Source of the DNA: Christensenellaceae bacterium OttesenSCG-928-K19
GTDB lineage: Bacteria; Bacillota; Clostridia; Christensenellales; Christensenellaceae
Reading direction: 5' to 3'
Assembly (NCBI GenBank): GCA_030266015.1
Contig: JAJDHD010000005.1
Coordinates: 1 to 64,000, forward strand
Length of the DNA: 64,000 nucleotides
A model generated the notes under the pieces. The model was not told where the DNA came from and did no database searches. It worked only from the letters and a program-made list of their open reading frames with translations. A program made the position numbers and the translations under genes. Below, piece after piece: positions 8,967 through 17,580 of this stretch. Numbering within the stretch: position 1 is the stretch's first letter; each line of letters begins with the position of its first letter.

Positions 8967-10166
8967 TTATTTGTTCTTCTTCAAATAATCCTCATACAAC
9001 GGGGATAGGCCACGGATTCTTTTCACAATCTCCTTTAGGCAATCCACCGTATAATCGATCTCTTCTTTTGTATTGTACGCGCCTATCGTCATGCGCAACG
9101 AGCCGTTTGCCCTCTCGTGGGAAATCCCACATGCCAGCAGCACATGCGACGGATCCAGTGATTTTGTGGTGCACGCCGAGCCGCTGGACGCGCAAATGCC
9201 TTTGCTCATCAGGTCTAAAAGCAACGACTCGCTCTCCACAAAGCGCACGCTGAAGTTCGTGTTTCCGGGCAACCTGCTTTTTTGGCACCCGTTCAGCGAC
9301 ACCTCTTCTATTTCCGTTGTCACCCGCTTAATCAGGTGGTCGCGCAGCTCCATTTCTTCCTTCGCACGCTGCTCCATATTGGCAAGTGCAATCTCCACCG
9401 CCTTGCCAAACCCCACAATACCCGGCACATTTTCCGTGCCCGCACGCCGGCCGCGCTCTTGCGCCCCGCCATGAATAAACGATTTTGTCTTAATCCCCTT
9501 ACGGATATATAAAAATCCAATGCCCTTTGGGCCATACAGCTTGTGTGCACTGGCGCTCATCATGTCGATATTCATTTTGTCCACATCAATAGGCACCTGG
9601 CAATACGCCTGCACCGCGTCCGTATGGAACAATACGCCGTGCTCTTTGGCAATCGCGCCAATTTCCTTTACCGGCTGCAATGTGCCAATCTCGTTGTTGG
9701 CAAACATCACGGAAATAAGGATCGTATCCTCCCGGATCGCTTTTTCCAGCTCATCCAGCTTTATGATGCCGTCTTTGTCCACACCCACATAGGTCACTTC
9801 AAAGCCGCGCTTTTCAAGGTATTGGCAGGAGTGCAATACGGCATGGTGCTCCACCGCCGAGGTAATGATGTGTTTGCCTTTGTCCTGATATGCCTCTGCC
9901 GTGGCAATCAGCGCCCAGTTATCTGCCTCTGTGCCGCCCGCCGTAAAGTAAACATCATACTTCTCCGGGTCATCATATTTTTGGGCGCCAATGCTTTCCA
10001 CAATGATATCGCGCGCCTCTTTAATCGCTGCAGCACTCTTGTGCGCCAGCGTATAAAAGCTGGATGGGTTTCCATAATATTCCGAAAAATAAGGCGCCAT
10101 GGCCTCCGCCACTTCCGGCCTTGTTCGCGTTGTCGCCGCGTTATCCAAATAGATCAATTTATCCAT
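8967..10166 (-). CDS. iscS: cysteine desulfurase (IscS/NifS)
   Basis: 399 residues, a PLP enzyme that takes sulfur from cysteine for Fe-S clusters and thio-modification. Visible are the aspartate-aminotransferase-fold start YLDNAATTRTRPEV, the PLP lysine in SASAHKLYGPKGIGF, and the catalytic cysteine in CASSGSACTTKS. The ATG at 10166 is chosen because GAAAGGAAGG lies 7 bases upstream; it overlaps the end of iscR by 8 bases, so the genes are coupled. The Ser-Gly-Ser-Ala-Cys loop is of the group I (IscS/NifS) type. Confidence 0.96.
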   Translation of the reverse strand: MDKLIYLDNAATTRTRPEVAEAMAPYFSEYYGNPSSFYTLAHKSAAAIKEARDIIVESIGAQKYDDPEKYDVYFTAGGTEADNWALIATAEAYQDKGKHIITSAVEHHAVLHSCQYLEKRGFEVTYVGVDKDGIIKLDELEKAIREDTILISVMFANNEIGTLQPVKEIGAIAKEHGVLFHTDAVQAYCQVPIDVDKMNIDMMSASAHKLYGPKGIGFLYIRKGIKTKSFIHGGAQERGRRAGTENVPGIVGFGKAVEIALANMEQRAKEEMELRDHLIKRVTTEIEEVSLNGCQKSRLPGNTNFSVRFVESESLLLDLMSKGICASSGSACTTKSLDPSHVLLACGISHERANGSLRMTIGAYNTKEEIDYTVDCLKEIVKRIRGLSPLYEDYLKKNK

Positions 10167-10590
10167 GCTGCACCTTCCTTTCATGCATTCCTTCTTCTAT
10201 CAGTGATTGCAGGCTCATTTGGTCCACAATCATATTTACCCCATCATTGATACGTTTCCACAATGTTTTTGTCACGCACGAATCCGCATCCGTGCACGCG
10301 CCTTCTATACCCGGGCAATCCACCGGCTCTATGCTGCCCTCCAACGCGCGCAACACATCGCCCACCCAAATCTCGTCTGCGGGCTTTGCCAGCGTATATC
10401 CACCACGCGCGCCGCGTGTGCTCACCACAATCCCCGCTTTTTTCAGCTTGGCCATCAGCTGTTCCAAATACCCTTCGGAAATATCCTGCCGCTGCGCTAT
10501 GCTGTTAATAGAAACCGCTTCCTCACCGCTATTTACGGCAAGATCCACAAGCGCACGCAATCCATATTTCCCTTTCGTCGATAATTTCAT
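10159..10590 (-). CDS. iscR: Rrf2-family Fe-S sensor repressor IscR
   Basis: 143 residues. An N-terminal winged helix-turn-helix (KYGLRALVDLA to ARGGYTLAKP) is followed by three cysteines, C92, C99 and C105, spaced C-x6-C-x5-C. This is close to the cluster-binding trio of E. coli IscR (C-x5-C-x5-C). The protein is expected to bind a [2Fe-2S] cluster and adjust its own operon, iscR-iscS-iscU-tcdA. A 25-bp dyad overlapping its own promoter is a good candidate operator. CymR-type repressors lack these cysteines, so IscR is favoured. Confidence 0.92.
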   Translation of the reverse strand: MKLSTKGKYGLRALVDLAVNSGEEAVSINSIAQRQDISEGYLEQLMAKLKKAGIVVSTRGARGGYTLAKPADEIWVGDVLRALEGSIEPVDCPGIEGACTDADSCVTKTLWKRINDGVNMIVDQMSLQSLIEEGMHERKVQHG

Positions 10591-10645
10591 ATCTTCAACC
10601 TTCGCTTTTTATTACACATCATCCCGCTACAAAACACATTTGTTT

Positions 10646-10670
10646 ATATCCTAGCGTTTTACTATGATAT
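10646..10670. promoter_or_regulatory. candidate IscR operator (25-bp dyad)
   Basis: Two 9-base arms, ATATCCTAG and CTATGATAT (8 of 9 complementary), surround a 7-base centre. The dyad overlaps the -10 box of the iscR promoter and covers the predicted start site. The 25-bp length and the ATA...TAT ends match type 1 IscR sites of other bacteria, but the core differs. Confidence 0.55.
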
Positions 10671-10695
10671 TAATACACGCTTGCCATTCTGTCAA
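10667..10695 (-). promoter_or_regulatory. iscR operon promoter
   Basis: On the minus strand, TTGACA (10690-10695), a 17-base spacer and TAATAT (10667-10672). It drives iscR-iscS-iscU-tcdA. Confidence 0.75.
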
Positions 10696-10872
10696 ACAAA
10701 AAATTTTTAAATATTTCTGAACAAGGAAAGTATTCCGACAAAATGCGTTTTTTACATATGAATGTTTACTTGCACGCACCCCGCAGGAAATGATGTATGC
10801 GGCCATGTTTCTCCCCGCTTTAAATCCATTGCCCAAAGCCGCGCCGGCACCGGATGGCAGCCTTGTAGCGGC

Positions 10873-10901
10873 TTGCACGATATAGATGCCAATGATACAA
10901 T
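10873..10901 (+). promoter_or_regulatory. promoter of the zinc-ribbon membrane protein gene
   Basis: TTGCAC at 10873-10878, 17 bases, TACAAT at 10896-10901. The leader is about 20 bases and contains GGAGGTG. Confidence 0.65.
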
Positions 10902-10927
10902 ATATGAAAGAAGTTGGAGGTGTTTTC

Positions 10928-11563
10928 ATGAAAAAATGTATAAAATGTGAGCGCGCCATCAGCGACGACGCCAAATTCTGCACAAAATGCGGTACGCGCC
11001 AGCCAGCGGATACGCCCCACGTCTTTTGCTCACAATGCGGAAGAGAGCTGCCCTCGGACGCTATTTATTGTGCCTATTGCGCACAGCCGGTAAACCCAAA
11101 AAACACACCGCGCGCCACAGCTCCCATTGCTCCGGCACACAACGCTCCTGGTGTTGTGGTAACCATTTCAGAACGGGAAAAAATATCGGCAATATTTTGG
11201 GCTATTGTCGGTGTTTTGCAACTAATTTGCGGTTTTATCTGGATTCCGTTTGATATTAGCGGTTTGATTTTCCTGGGAATCGGCGCGCTAAACCTTTGGA
11301 GCGCTTATAATTCGTTCAAGTTTTCAAAGAGAATATTAGGGGAGCCTGTCGGCATCCTTTTACGATATGAAAAAATAGTGGCCTTTGTCATCACTCTTGT
11401 GTATAACCTCATCATCTTTATCATCGGCCTGGTGGAAATAAACGCTTTTGCCATAATCATAGGCTTGTTTGCGGTTGTCGTTTCCGCTCTCGATATCAGG
11501 CTGCGCAGCTTTGTATTGCAAAACCGGGAAGAACTGGCACAGCTGGAACTTCGGAATCAATAA
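10928..11563 (+). CDS. double zinc-ribbon membrane protein
   Basis: 211 residues. Two zinc ribbons lie in the first 55 residues (CIKCERAISDDAKFCTKCG, then CSQCGRELPSDAIYCAYC). A proline/alanine linker follows, then about four hydrophobic segments in two pairs from residue 85 onward. The ribbons should be cytoplasmic and the rest membrane-embedded. ATG 10928 is preferred over upstream starts because GGAGGTG ends 5 bases before it. Such zinc-ribbon membrane proteins are common in Clostridia and have no assigned role; nothing nearby suggests one. It has its own promoter. Confidence 0.8.
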   Translation: MKKCIKCERAISDDAKFCTKCGTRQPADTPHVFCSQCGRELPSDAIYCAYCAQPVNPKNTPRATAPIAPAHNAPGVVVTISEREKISAIFWAIVGVLQLICGFIWIPFDISGLIFLGIGALNLWSAYNSFKFSKRILGEPVGILLRYEKIVAFVITLVYNLIIFIIGLVEINAFAIIIGLFAVVVSALDIRLRSFVLQNREELAQLELRNQ

Positions 11564-11582
11564 TCCCCCCCGTCCCACAGCC

Positions 11583-11816
11583 CTATGCCTCGAATAAATC
11601 CTTTGCCGCGCCACAGCTTGGGCAGGTGAATTCCTCCGGCACATCCTGCCACTTTGTGCCTGGGGCAACGCCCACGGCAGGCGCGGATTCGTCCTGGTTT
11701 TTGTGCCAGCCGCAGCCTGTTTTCAGCATAGCATTATAGTTGGGCGCCATTCGCTTTTCCGGGACGCCCTTTTGTTCATCAAACATATAGCCGCAATTTA
11801 AACAAATATACTTCAT
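11583..11816 (-). CDS. rubredoxin-like protein with an insertion
   Basis: 77 residues. It opens with the rubredoxin knuckle YICLNCGYMFDEQKGVPE (C5, C8) and closes with the second half APGTKWQDVPEEFTCPSCG (C65, C68), so the four iron ligands are present. A normal rubredoxin is about 52 residues; here about 25 extra residues (roughly 21-46) lie between the halves and include another cysteine and a histidine (GCGWH, C35 and H38). It is presumably a small electron carrier or redox partner. The insert could bind a second metal or a partner. It converges with the zinc-ribbon gene, and no redox enzyme is adjacent. Confidence 0.82.
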   Translation of the reverse strand: MKYICLNCGYMFDEQKGVPEKRMAPNYNAMLKTGCGWHKNQDESAPAVGVAPGTKWQDVPEEFTCPSCGAAKDLFEA

Positions 11817-12026
11817 TGCTGCCTGCCTTATATCATTCTTTATTTATAAGCATAACATACCAAAACCGCGTCTTCTCCCAAGCTTCTTCATAAAGCCTTC
11901 CTTTTGCCGGAATTATCTTCGCAAGTTAAGCACAGTTTTGGGCAACATGGTATTTGCCACGCCACAGAAACAGCTCAGGCTGCTTCCATGGCCGGCAAAG
12001 CACACTCTTTTTTATTTGACTCCGCG

Positions 12027-12734
12027 CTACTGTGCAATTTCCAGCGCCAGCACCATCATATTGGTAAAGTCACGCTCGCATTCCTCTGGTGTAGAGAATT
12101 TGCCTACAAGTGGGCAATCGGACACAGTGGCAATACACAGCGCTTTCTTGCCAAAGCGCGCCGCGTTGGTGTACAACGCCGCGCTCTCCATCTCCACTGC
12201 CAGCACGCCCACCTTTTGCCAATCAGCAACACTCTGTGCGTCGTCATAAAAATAATCCGCGCAAAACAGGTTGCCCACTTTATAGGTTAAGTTCATCTTT
12301 TCCGCCTGCTCCACAGCCGCCTTCAAAAGACCAAAATCCGCGATGGGCGCAAACCGGCCCGGCAAACGGAACTGGTTGTCAAAATTGCTGGTGGTGCAAG
12401 ACGCCTGCCCAATAACAATATCTCGCACATCAAGATCCGGATGGATGCCACCCGCCGTACCCACGCGGATGATGCTCTCCACACCAAGGTATTCATACAG
12501 GTCGTGCGAATAAATGCCCATGGACGGGCAGCCCATGCCGCTTGCCGTCACCGTAAGGCGCTTGCCTTTATAAGTACCCGTATAAACAGGGATGCCGCGG
12601 ATGTTGCTTATTTGTTCAAAATTTTCCAAATACGTTTCCGCAATGAATTTTGCCCGCATCGGGTCACCGGGCATCAGCACCGTTTTTGCATATTGCTCGG
12701 GTTCTCCTGCGTAAAAAATGGAAGGTGTCGCCAT
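12027..12734 (-). CDS. deoD: purine nucleoside phosphorylase DeoD
   Basis: 235 residues, the normal size of the hexameric bacterial enzyme that cleaves purine (deoxy)nucleosides with phosphate. Visible are the phosphate-binding MPGDPMRAKFIAET near residue 21, SGMGCPSMGIYSHDL near residue 66, the VGTAGG block, and the catalytic VEMESAALY with the acid in ATVSDCPL. ATG 12734 (MATPSIFYAGEPE) is favoured over a longer start seven codons earlier because AGGCAGG precedes it and the N-terminus matches the family. It is a single gene, with no nucleoside transporter in the window. Confidence 0.94.
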   Translation of the reverse strand: MATPSIFYAGEPEQYAKTVLMPGDPMRAKFIAETYLENFEQISNIRGIPVYTGTYKGKRLTVTASGMGCPSMGIYSHDLYEYLGVESIIRVGTAGGIHPDLDVRDIVIGQASCTTSNFDNQFRLPGRFAPIADFGLLKAAVEQAEKMNLTYKVGNLFCADYFYDDAQSVADWQKVGVLAVEMESAALYTNAARFGKKALCIATVSDCPLVGKFSTPEECERDFTNMMVLALEIAQ

Positions 12735-13071
12735 AGAATTTTTCCTGCCTTTCAATTTTTCAAATATACATAGAATTATAGTATAAATTGGTAAAATCTA
12801 CAAACTTTTTTAGCCCGCGCCTCTTTAACTCCACATAGCGATTGTGAGGGCTATCTAGCTTATTGCCATACTCCGCGCAAAAACAGTTCTTTGCTTCCCA
12901 TACCCCTTTTCTGCCGCCTCCCAAAGCATAGCTGCCTGCCTGCCCCACCCCTGTATCAGTATAAAAACCCCCTGTGGCTTTATTCATAAATTATTAAGTG
13001 TTTACCACTGGTTTGTTACGGCATTTTCTGATAGAATAAATCATACTTTGGGATATCGGAGAGGCGCAGGC
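12735..13071. other. divergent intergenic region deoD / P-type ATPase
   Basis: 337 bases. It must contain the promoters of both flanking genes, but no clean -35/-10 pair stands out. A 75-codon minus-strand reading frame (12760-12987) has no ribosome site and no recognised motif and is not called. No RNA element is recognised. Confidence 0.5.
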
Positions 13072-15567
13072 ATGGAAGATGATCAAAAAACGCAGGTGGA
13101 ACGGTTTACCCCCGATAACGCGCAGGGTCTCTCAAGCGCGCAGGTAGAAGCGCGTGTTTCGCAAGGCCTCACCAATAAATACGACAATAACAAAACTAAA
13201 AGTTATCGGCAGATTTTTAAAGATAACCTACTCACTTTCTTTAATATTTTAAACGTTGCCTTAGCGATTTTTGTCATTACCTCCGGGTATTACAAAGACC
13301 TGGCGTTTTTGATTGTTATTGTGGCAAACACTGCCATCGGCATTATACAGGAGATTAACTCCAAGCGCACGTTGGACAAGCTCTCCCTTTTGGTCGCTTC
13401 CAAGGTGCCTGTTATCCGCGACGGTGTGGAAAGCGAAATTTTTGCAAACAATCTTGTGCTGGACGATGTGATGCGGCTGAAGACAGGTGACCAGCTTGCC
13501 GCGGACGGTATTTTAACAGAGGGCTATCTTGAGGTAAACGAATCGCTGCTTACAGGCGAGTCGGACACCGTAAAAAAGCACCCCGGTGATTTCCTGTATT
13601 CGGGAAGCTTTGTCATTTCTGGCAGTGCCTATGCACGTGTAGACCGCGTAGGTGAGGAAAGCTTTGCAAATAAGATTTCCACCAGCGCCAAAGCCGCAAA
13701 AAAACGCCCCTCCGAGCTGCGCACTGCCATCAACAAAATATTACGCATTGTCAGCATCATCGTCATTCCTGTGGGTGTGCTGACGTTTGTCCGCCAATAT
13801 TTGCTGGGCATGGAATACGCGCTGAATGTCTCCAAAACAACCGCTTCCATGATTGGCATGATCCCGGAGGGCCTATTCCTTATCACAAGCATCTCCCTTG
13901 CCACCAGCGCCGTCTACCTTGCGTATAAAAAGACATTGGTGCAAGACCTCTACAGCATAGAAACACTGGCCTATGTGGATGTGCTGTGCCTGGATAAAAC
14001 AGGTACCATCACCGAAGGCACAATGCAGGTAGAAGAAATCATCCCCGTGGATCCAGAGGTAAACGTCCTTTTGGCACTTTCCAACCTGTGTGGCGCGTCA
14101 AAGGATGAAAACGCTACCATCTCTGCCATACGGGAGTATGCAGGCAGCAAGCATGATTTTTCGCTGCTGAAGGAAATTCCCTTTTCTTCCGCCCGAAAAT
14201 ACAGCGGCGCAAGCTTTGAAAAAGAGGGAACCTACATCATTGGTGCAATTGAGTTTGTATTCGCGGGCAGGGAAGATGACTTCCCCGGCTTGCGCAAAAT
14301 AGCGGATTCTTATGCCGATCAGGGCAGCCGGGTGCTTGTGCTGGCGCACAGCCGGCAGACGCCACAAGAAATGGAAGTGCCGCCAGACGCGCGCCCGCTC
14401 TGCCTCATCCGCATTGCCGACCGCATCCGCGCAGAAGCACCGGGCACATTGGAATATTTCTACTCCCAAGACGTGGATATTAAGATCATCTCGGGGGACA
14501 ACCCCAAGACCGTCTCTTATGTAGCACAACGCGCGGGCGTTAAAAATGCTGATAACTACATCGACGCTTCCACGCTGGAAACAGACGAGCAAATCGCCAT
14601 GGCGGCTTTGCAATATAGTGTGTTTGGGCGTGTCACCCCCGACCAGAAGCAAAAGATGCTCGCCGCGTTGAAGCGGGCGGGACACACCACCGCCATGACC
14701 GGCGACGGCGTAAATGACGTGCTGGCGCTTAAGGAAGCGGATTGCAGCATTGCCATGGCGTCGGGCAGCAACGCGGCAAAGAATATATCCACCCTGGTCT
14801 TGCTGGATTCCAATTTCGCCAATATGCCCAGTGTTGTGTCGCAAGGGCGCAGGGTTATCAATAATATCCGCCGCGTAGCGACACTGTTTATCACAAAAAC
14901 GATTTACTCTGTATTACTTGCTCTTTTCTCGCTGTTTTTATTCTCCAGCGGATATCCGTTCTCCACTGTGCAGCTTACGCTCATCAGCTTTGTCACCATT
15001 GGATTTCCTGCGTTTTTCCTGGCACTGGAGCCAAATAACGCGCCGATCAAGGGCAGCTTTTTAGTAGACGTTTTTGCGCGGTCACTTCCGGGTGCGTTGT
15101 GCGTCATTGTCAGCATCCTGATTATCAACGCCATTTCTGCCTTTATCCCATACTCCATGCAGGAGATCTCCACCATGAGCATGATCCTTGCTGTGGCGGC
15201 AGGCATGGTGGTTGTCGCACGGGTTAGTATGCCCTTCACCCGTTTTAGAATCGGCATATTCGCCGCCTCCCTCGGGCTGTTTGTCGCGTGTATGGTGTGG
15301 CCGTGGGCGCGCAGCTTTTTCAATATCGCCATGCTGCAATGGCATCAATGGCTTGTTATCATTGCTATCATTTGTGTCATGCCGCTCATCATGCGGTTTG
15401 TCGCCCGTGCTTTTCAAACGCTCGCAGCAAAATACGAAAAGAAATACGGCAAAAAGCCGGAGCCGTTCAGCGGGGATTTTGTGCAGGGCGGTAAGGACTT
15501 TTTGCAGGACAAGCTGCAACAGGCGACAAAAAAACTTCCACATAAAGAAAAAGAAGATAAAAACTAA
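13072..15567 (+). CDS. cation-transporting P-type ATPase (CtpE/P2-like)
   Basis: 831 residues. In order: an N-terminal region, two membrane helices, the actuator motif LTGESDTVKKH near residue 166, a PEGL helix (GMIPEGLFLITSISLA) typical of calcium-type pumps, the phosphorylation site DKTGT with the aspartate at residue 308, the hinge MTGDGVNDVLALKEADCSIAM, six C-terminal helices and a lysine-rich tail. It uses ATP to move a cation across the membrane. PEGL without heavy-metal CPC motifs points to P2-type, calcium-like substrates; CtpE of mycobacteria has a similar build. Start 13072 follows GGAGAGG by 7 bases. Confidence 0.88.
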   Translation: MEDDQKTQVERFTPDNAQGLSSAQVEARVSQGLTNKYDNNKTKSYRQIFKDNLLTFFNILNVALAIFVITSGYYKDLAFLIVIVANTAIGIIQEINSKRTLDKLSLLVASKVPVIRDGVESEIFANNLVLDDVMRLKTGDQLAADGILTEGYLEVNESLLTGESDTVKKHPGDFLYSGSFVISGSAYARVDRVGEESFANKISTSAKAAKKRPSELRTAINKILRIVSIIVIPVGVLTFVRQYLLGMEYALNVSKTTASMIGMIPEGLFLITSISLATSAVYLAYKKTLVQDLYSIETLAYVDVLCLDKTGTITEGTMQVEEIIPVDPEVNVLLALSNLCGASKDENATISAIREYAGSKHDFSLLKEIPFSSARKYSGASFEKEGTYIIGAIEFVFAGREDDFPGLRKIADSYADQGSRVLVLAHSRQTPQEMEVPPDARPLCLIRIADRIRAEAPGTLEYFYSQDVDIKIISGDNPKTVSYVAQRAGVKNADNYIDASTLETDEQIAMAALQYSVFGRVTPDQKQKMLAALKRAGHTTAMTGDGVNDVLALKEADCSIAMASGSNAAKNISTLVLLDSNFANMPSVVSQGRRVINNIRRVATLFITKTIYSVLLALFSLFLFSSGYPFSTVQLTLISFVTIGFPAFFLALEPNNAPIKGSFLVDVFARSLPGALCVIVSILIINAISAFIPYSMQEISTMSMILAVAAGMVVVARVSMPFTRFRIGIFAASLGLFVACMVWPWARSFFNIAMLQWHQWLVIIAIICVMPLIMRFVARAFQTLAAKYEKKYGKKPEPFSGDFVQGGKDFLQDKLQQATKKLPHKEKEDKN

Positions 15568-15574
15568 CTCCCTC

Positions 15575-15602
15575 TTGTTTTTATGCAGGAATCGTGTATA
15601 AT
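15575..15602 (+). promoter_or_regulatory. argJ promoter
   Basis: TTGTTT at 15575-15580, a 16-base spacer and TATAAT at 15597-15602. AAAGGAGG follows before the ATG at 15628. Confidence 0.6.
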
Positions 15603-15627
15603 TATCCGTAAAAGGAGGTTTTTTTGT

Positions 15628-16848
15628 ATGAATATACAGGGCATCCCTGGCGGCGTGTGCGCAGCCAAAGGATTTAAGGCGGGCGGCATCCACAGCGGCA
15701 TCAAGCCGGGAAGTGAAAAGCCAGACCTTGCCATGATACTATGTGAAACGCAATGCAGTACGGCGGCAGTCTACACACAAAACAAAGTAAAGGGCGCGCC
15801 CATCCTGTTGACGCAACAAAATATACAGAACGGCTATGCGCGCGGCATTCTTGTGAACAGTGGCAACGCCAACACCTGCAATCCGGACGGCATGGAGATC
15901 GCCCAAAAATGCTGCAATCTCGCGGCACAGGCAACCGGACTTGACGCAGCCGATTTTATCATCGCTTCCACCGGTGTCATTGGTCAGGCGTTGCCTTTGG
16001 AACCCTTTGAAAGAGGAATCCCGCAGCTTACGAGCCAGCTCTCCGCAGAGGGCAGCGGCGCGGCAGCGCGGGCCATTATGACAACAGATACCGTACCAAA
16101 AGAATTTGCCGTGGAGTTTACCCTGTCCGGCAAGGCCTGCCGCTTGGGTGGCATTGGCAAGGGCAGCGGCATGATCAATCCCAATATGGCAACTATGCTG
16201 GTGTTTGTTACCACAGACGCTGCCATAGAGCCAGCCTTGCTGCAGCAAGCCTTATCCGAGGTGACAGCGGTAACCTTCAATCAGATTTGCATTGATGGAG
16301 ACACCTCCACAAATGATACGCTGGCGGTATTGGCAAGCGGCCTTGCGGGCAATCCTGTGATTACGGAAAGAAATGAAGATTACACCATGTTTTGTGCCGC
16401 GCTGCGGGATGTGTGCACCAAAATAAGCCGTGCGCTGGCGGCAGACGGCGAAGGCGCCACAAAGCTGCTGGAATGCGTGGTAAGCAATGCACGCACGGAA
16501 GAAACTGCGCTCGCCATTGCCAAAACAGTAATTGCCAGCGATTTATTCAAGGCCGCCATGTTTGGCGCGGATGCTAACTGGGGCCGCGTGCTTTGTGCCA
16601 TTGGATACACCCCCGGTGATTTTTCCGCCGATCATGTCTCTCTTTCTCTAAAAAGCAAGGCGGGGGAGGTGTTGGTGTGCAAAGAGTCTGCCTACCATCC
16701 TTACAGCGAGGAAGACGCATCCCGCGTCCTTGCGGAAAAGGAAATACAAGTGCTCATCGATATGCACGATGGCAGCAAGTCCGGCACCGCATGGGGCTGC
16801 GATTTGACATATGATTACGTGAAAATCAACGGGGATTACCGATCGTAA
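15628..16848 (+). CDS. argJ: glutamate N-acetyltransferase ArgJ
   Basis: 406 residues. ArgJ transfers the acetyl group of N-acetylornithine to glutamate in arginine synthesis; some forms also use acetyl-CoA. The self-cleavage site is visible as NPNMATMLVFVTTDA, with Thr189 as the new N-terminal nucleophile of the beta chain. The preceding KGSGMI and the C-terminal GDGEGATKLLE and TAWGCDLTYDYVKING blocks match the family. The ATG at 15628 follows an excellent AAAGGAGG. It stands alone: argC, argB, argD and argF are not in the window, which is unusual as argJ normally sits in an arg operon. Ornithine cycling with unlinked arg genes is the likely setting. Confidence 0.93.
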   Translation: MNIQGIPGGVCAAKGFKAGGIHSGIKPGSEKPDLAMILCETQCSTAAVYTQNKVKGAPILLTQQNIQNGYARGILVNSGNANTCNPDGMEIAQKCCNLAAQATGLDAADFIIASTGVIGQALPLEPFERGIPQLTSQLSAEGSGAAARAIMTTDTVPKEFAVEFTLSGKACRLGGIGKGSGMINPNMATMLVFVTTDAAIEPALLQQALSEVTAVTFNQICIDGDTSTNDTLAVLASGLAGNPVITERNEDYTMFCAALRDVCTKISRALAADGEGATKLLECVVSNARTEETALAIAKTVIASDLFKAAMFGADANWGRVLCAIGYTPGDFSADHVSLSLKSKAGEVLVCKESAYHPYSEEDASRVLAEKEIQVLIDMHDGSKSGTAWGCDLTYDYVKINGDYRS

Positions 16849-16920
16849 GGATTTCCGTAATTGCCACGGTTATCTAGTTTTTCAATATCACAAAACAGAA
16901 TCTATTTTGCGCAATACACA

Positions 16921-16951
16921 AAAAGCCCTCCTTTGAAAAAGAAGGGCTTTT
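16921..16951. terminator. bidirectional terminator argJ / Cys-rich gene
   Basis: A 14-base stem (AAAAGCCCTCCTTT with AAAGAAGGGCTTTT, one G-T pair) lies between two converging genes. The T-run is stronger on the minus strand. Confidence 0.75.
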
Positions 16952-16967
16952 GACGTTGGCGCTAGCT

Positions 16968-17510
16968 TTATTTGTGAAATATTGCTTTCTCGGGTGTAAT
17001 CCGCATCAGGCAGATCTCGTCCCCTGCTTTCACACTTTTCAAAAGCTCCACCTCTACCTCGCAGCCAAATACATCCTCAAACAACACCTTACTGTATCCT
17101 GTTGTACATTGGCACCATGCCATATTGTCCAGCTTTTCCACCTTTGCCAGCATGGGGCAGGGGCAAAAAGGAAATTGCAGGTATAGCTGCCCCTCCTCCG
17201 CAAACAGCCCTGCGGCCTTCGCCTCCTCGCAGTTTGCAAAGCTTTCCAAATCATCCGCCGCGCAAAACAACCGCTCCACCAGCTCCTTTTTTTCCTGCAT
17301 TCCATAGCCACACTGGCAACGCATTCGGATTTCCCTCACTTCTTTTTCGTTAAATTTTTCCTGCAACCGCCGCATGGAGCCGTTTACCCATTCCACGTCG
17401 CTTTCACCCTTTGCCCCGCCATATACAGCATAATTCGCCGTCTCTTCACCTCCGGCCGCCTTCACATTTTCATACAGCACCTGCTCTTGAATTTTTCTTA
17501 TATCAAACAT
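16968..17510 (-). CDS. cysteine-rich protein of unknown function
   Basis: 180 residues, not recognised with confidence. It has three C-x-C pairs: MRCQCGYGM, PFCPCPML and WCQCTTGY, plus further single cysteines. The C-terminal part (CTTGYSKVLFEDVFG followed by ELLKSVKAGDEICLMRI) resembles the end of V4R-like small-molecule sensor domains, which would fit binding a metal or tetrapyrrole-like ligand; this is inference. The second ATG is chosen as the start since GAGGT is better spaced from it. It is soluble, with no signal peptide, and is monocistronic, ending at a terminator. Confidence 0.68.
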   Translation of the reverse strand: MFDIRKIQEQVLYENVKAAGGEETANYAVYGGAKGESDVEWVNGSMRRLQEKFNEKEVREIRMRCQCGYGMQEKKELVERLFCAADDLESFANCEEAKAAGLFAEEGQLYLQFPFCPCPMLAKVEKLDNMAWCQCTTGYSKVLFEDVFGCEVEVELLKSVKAGDEICLMRITPEKAIFHK

Positions 17511-17546
17511 CATTTACCTCTTTTCTGTCGCCCATATCCGGGCATT

Positions 17547-17580
17547 AAAAAACCACGCAAAAATCCGGCTGCCTGCGTGG
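17547..17580 (-). terminator. terminator downstream of the DUF362 gene
   Basis: CCACGCA/TGCGTGG stem (17553-17580) with six T on the minus strand, about 180 bases after the DUF362 gene stop. Confidence 0.65.

Larger units (their letters stand above)
10591..10927. other. divergent intergenic region iscR / zinc-ribbon gene
   Basis: 337 bases without a gene. It holds the iscR promoter and dyad at the left end and the promoter of the zinc-ribbon gene at the right end. The middle, about 10,700-10,870, shows no gene or recognised RNA. Confidence 0.7.

Noticed and set aside
10651-10983. 110-codon minus-strand frame upstream of iscR
   Set aside because: Overlaps the iscR promoter and the zinc-ribbon gene start; no motif.
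12760-12987. 75-codon minus-strand frame between deoD and the P-type ATPase
   Set aside because: No ribosome site, no recognised motif, and an initial Gly/Tyr/Thr-rich composition; could be a degenerate repeat but no second copy was seen in the window.
14098-14844. 248-codon minus-strand open frame inside the P-type ATPase gene
   Set aside because: The plus frame holds the P and N domain motifs of the pump; the antisense frame has none.
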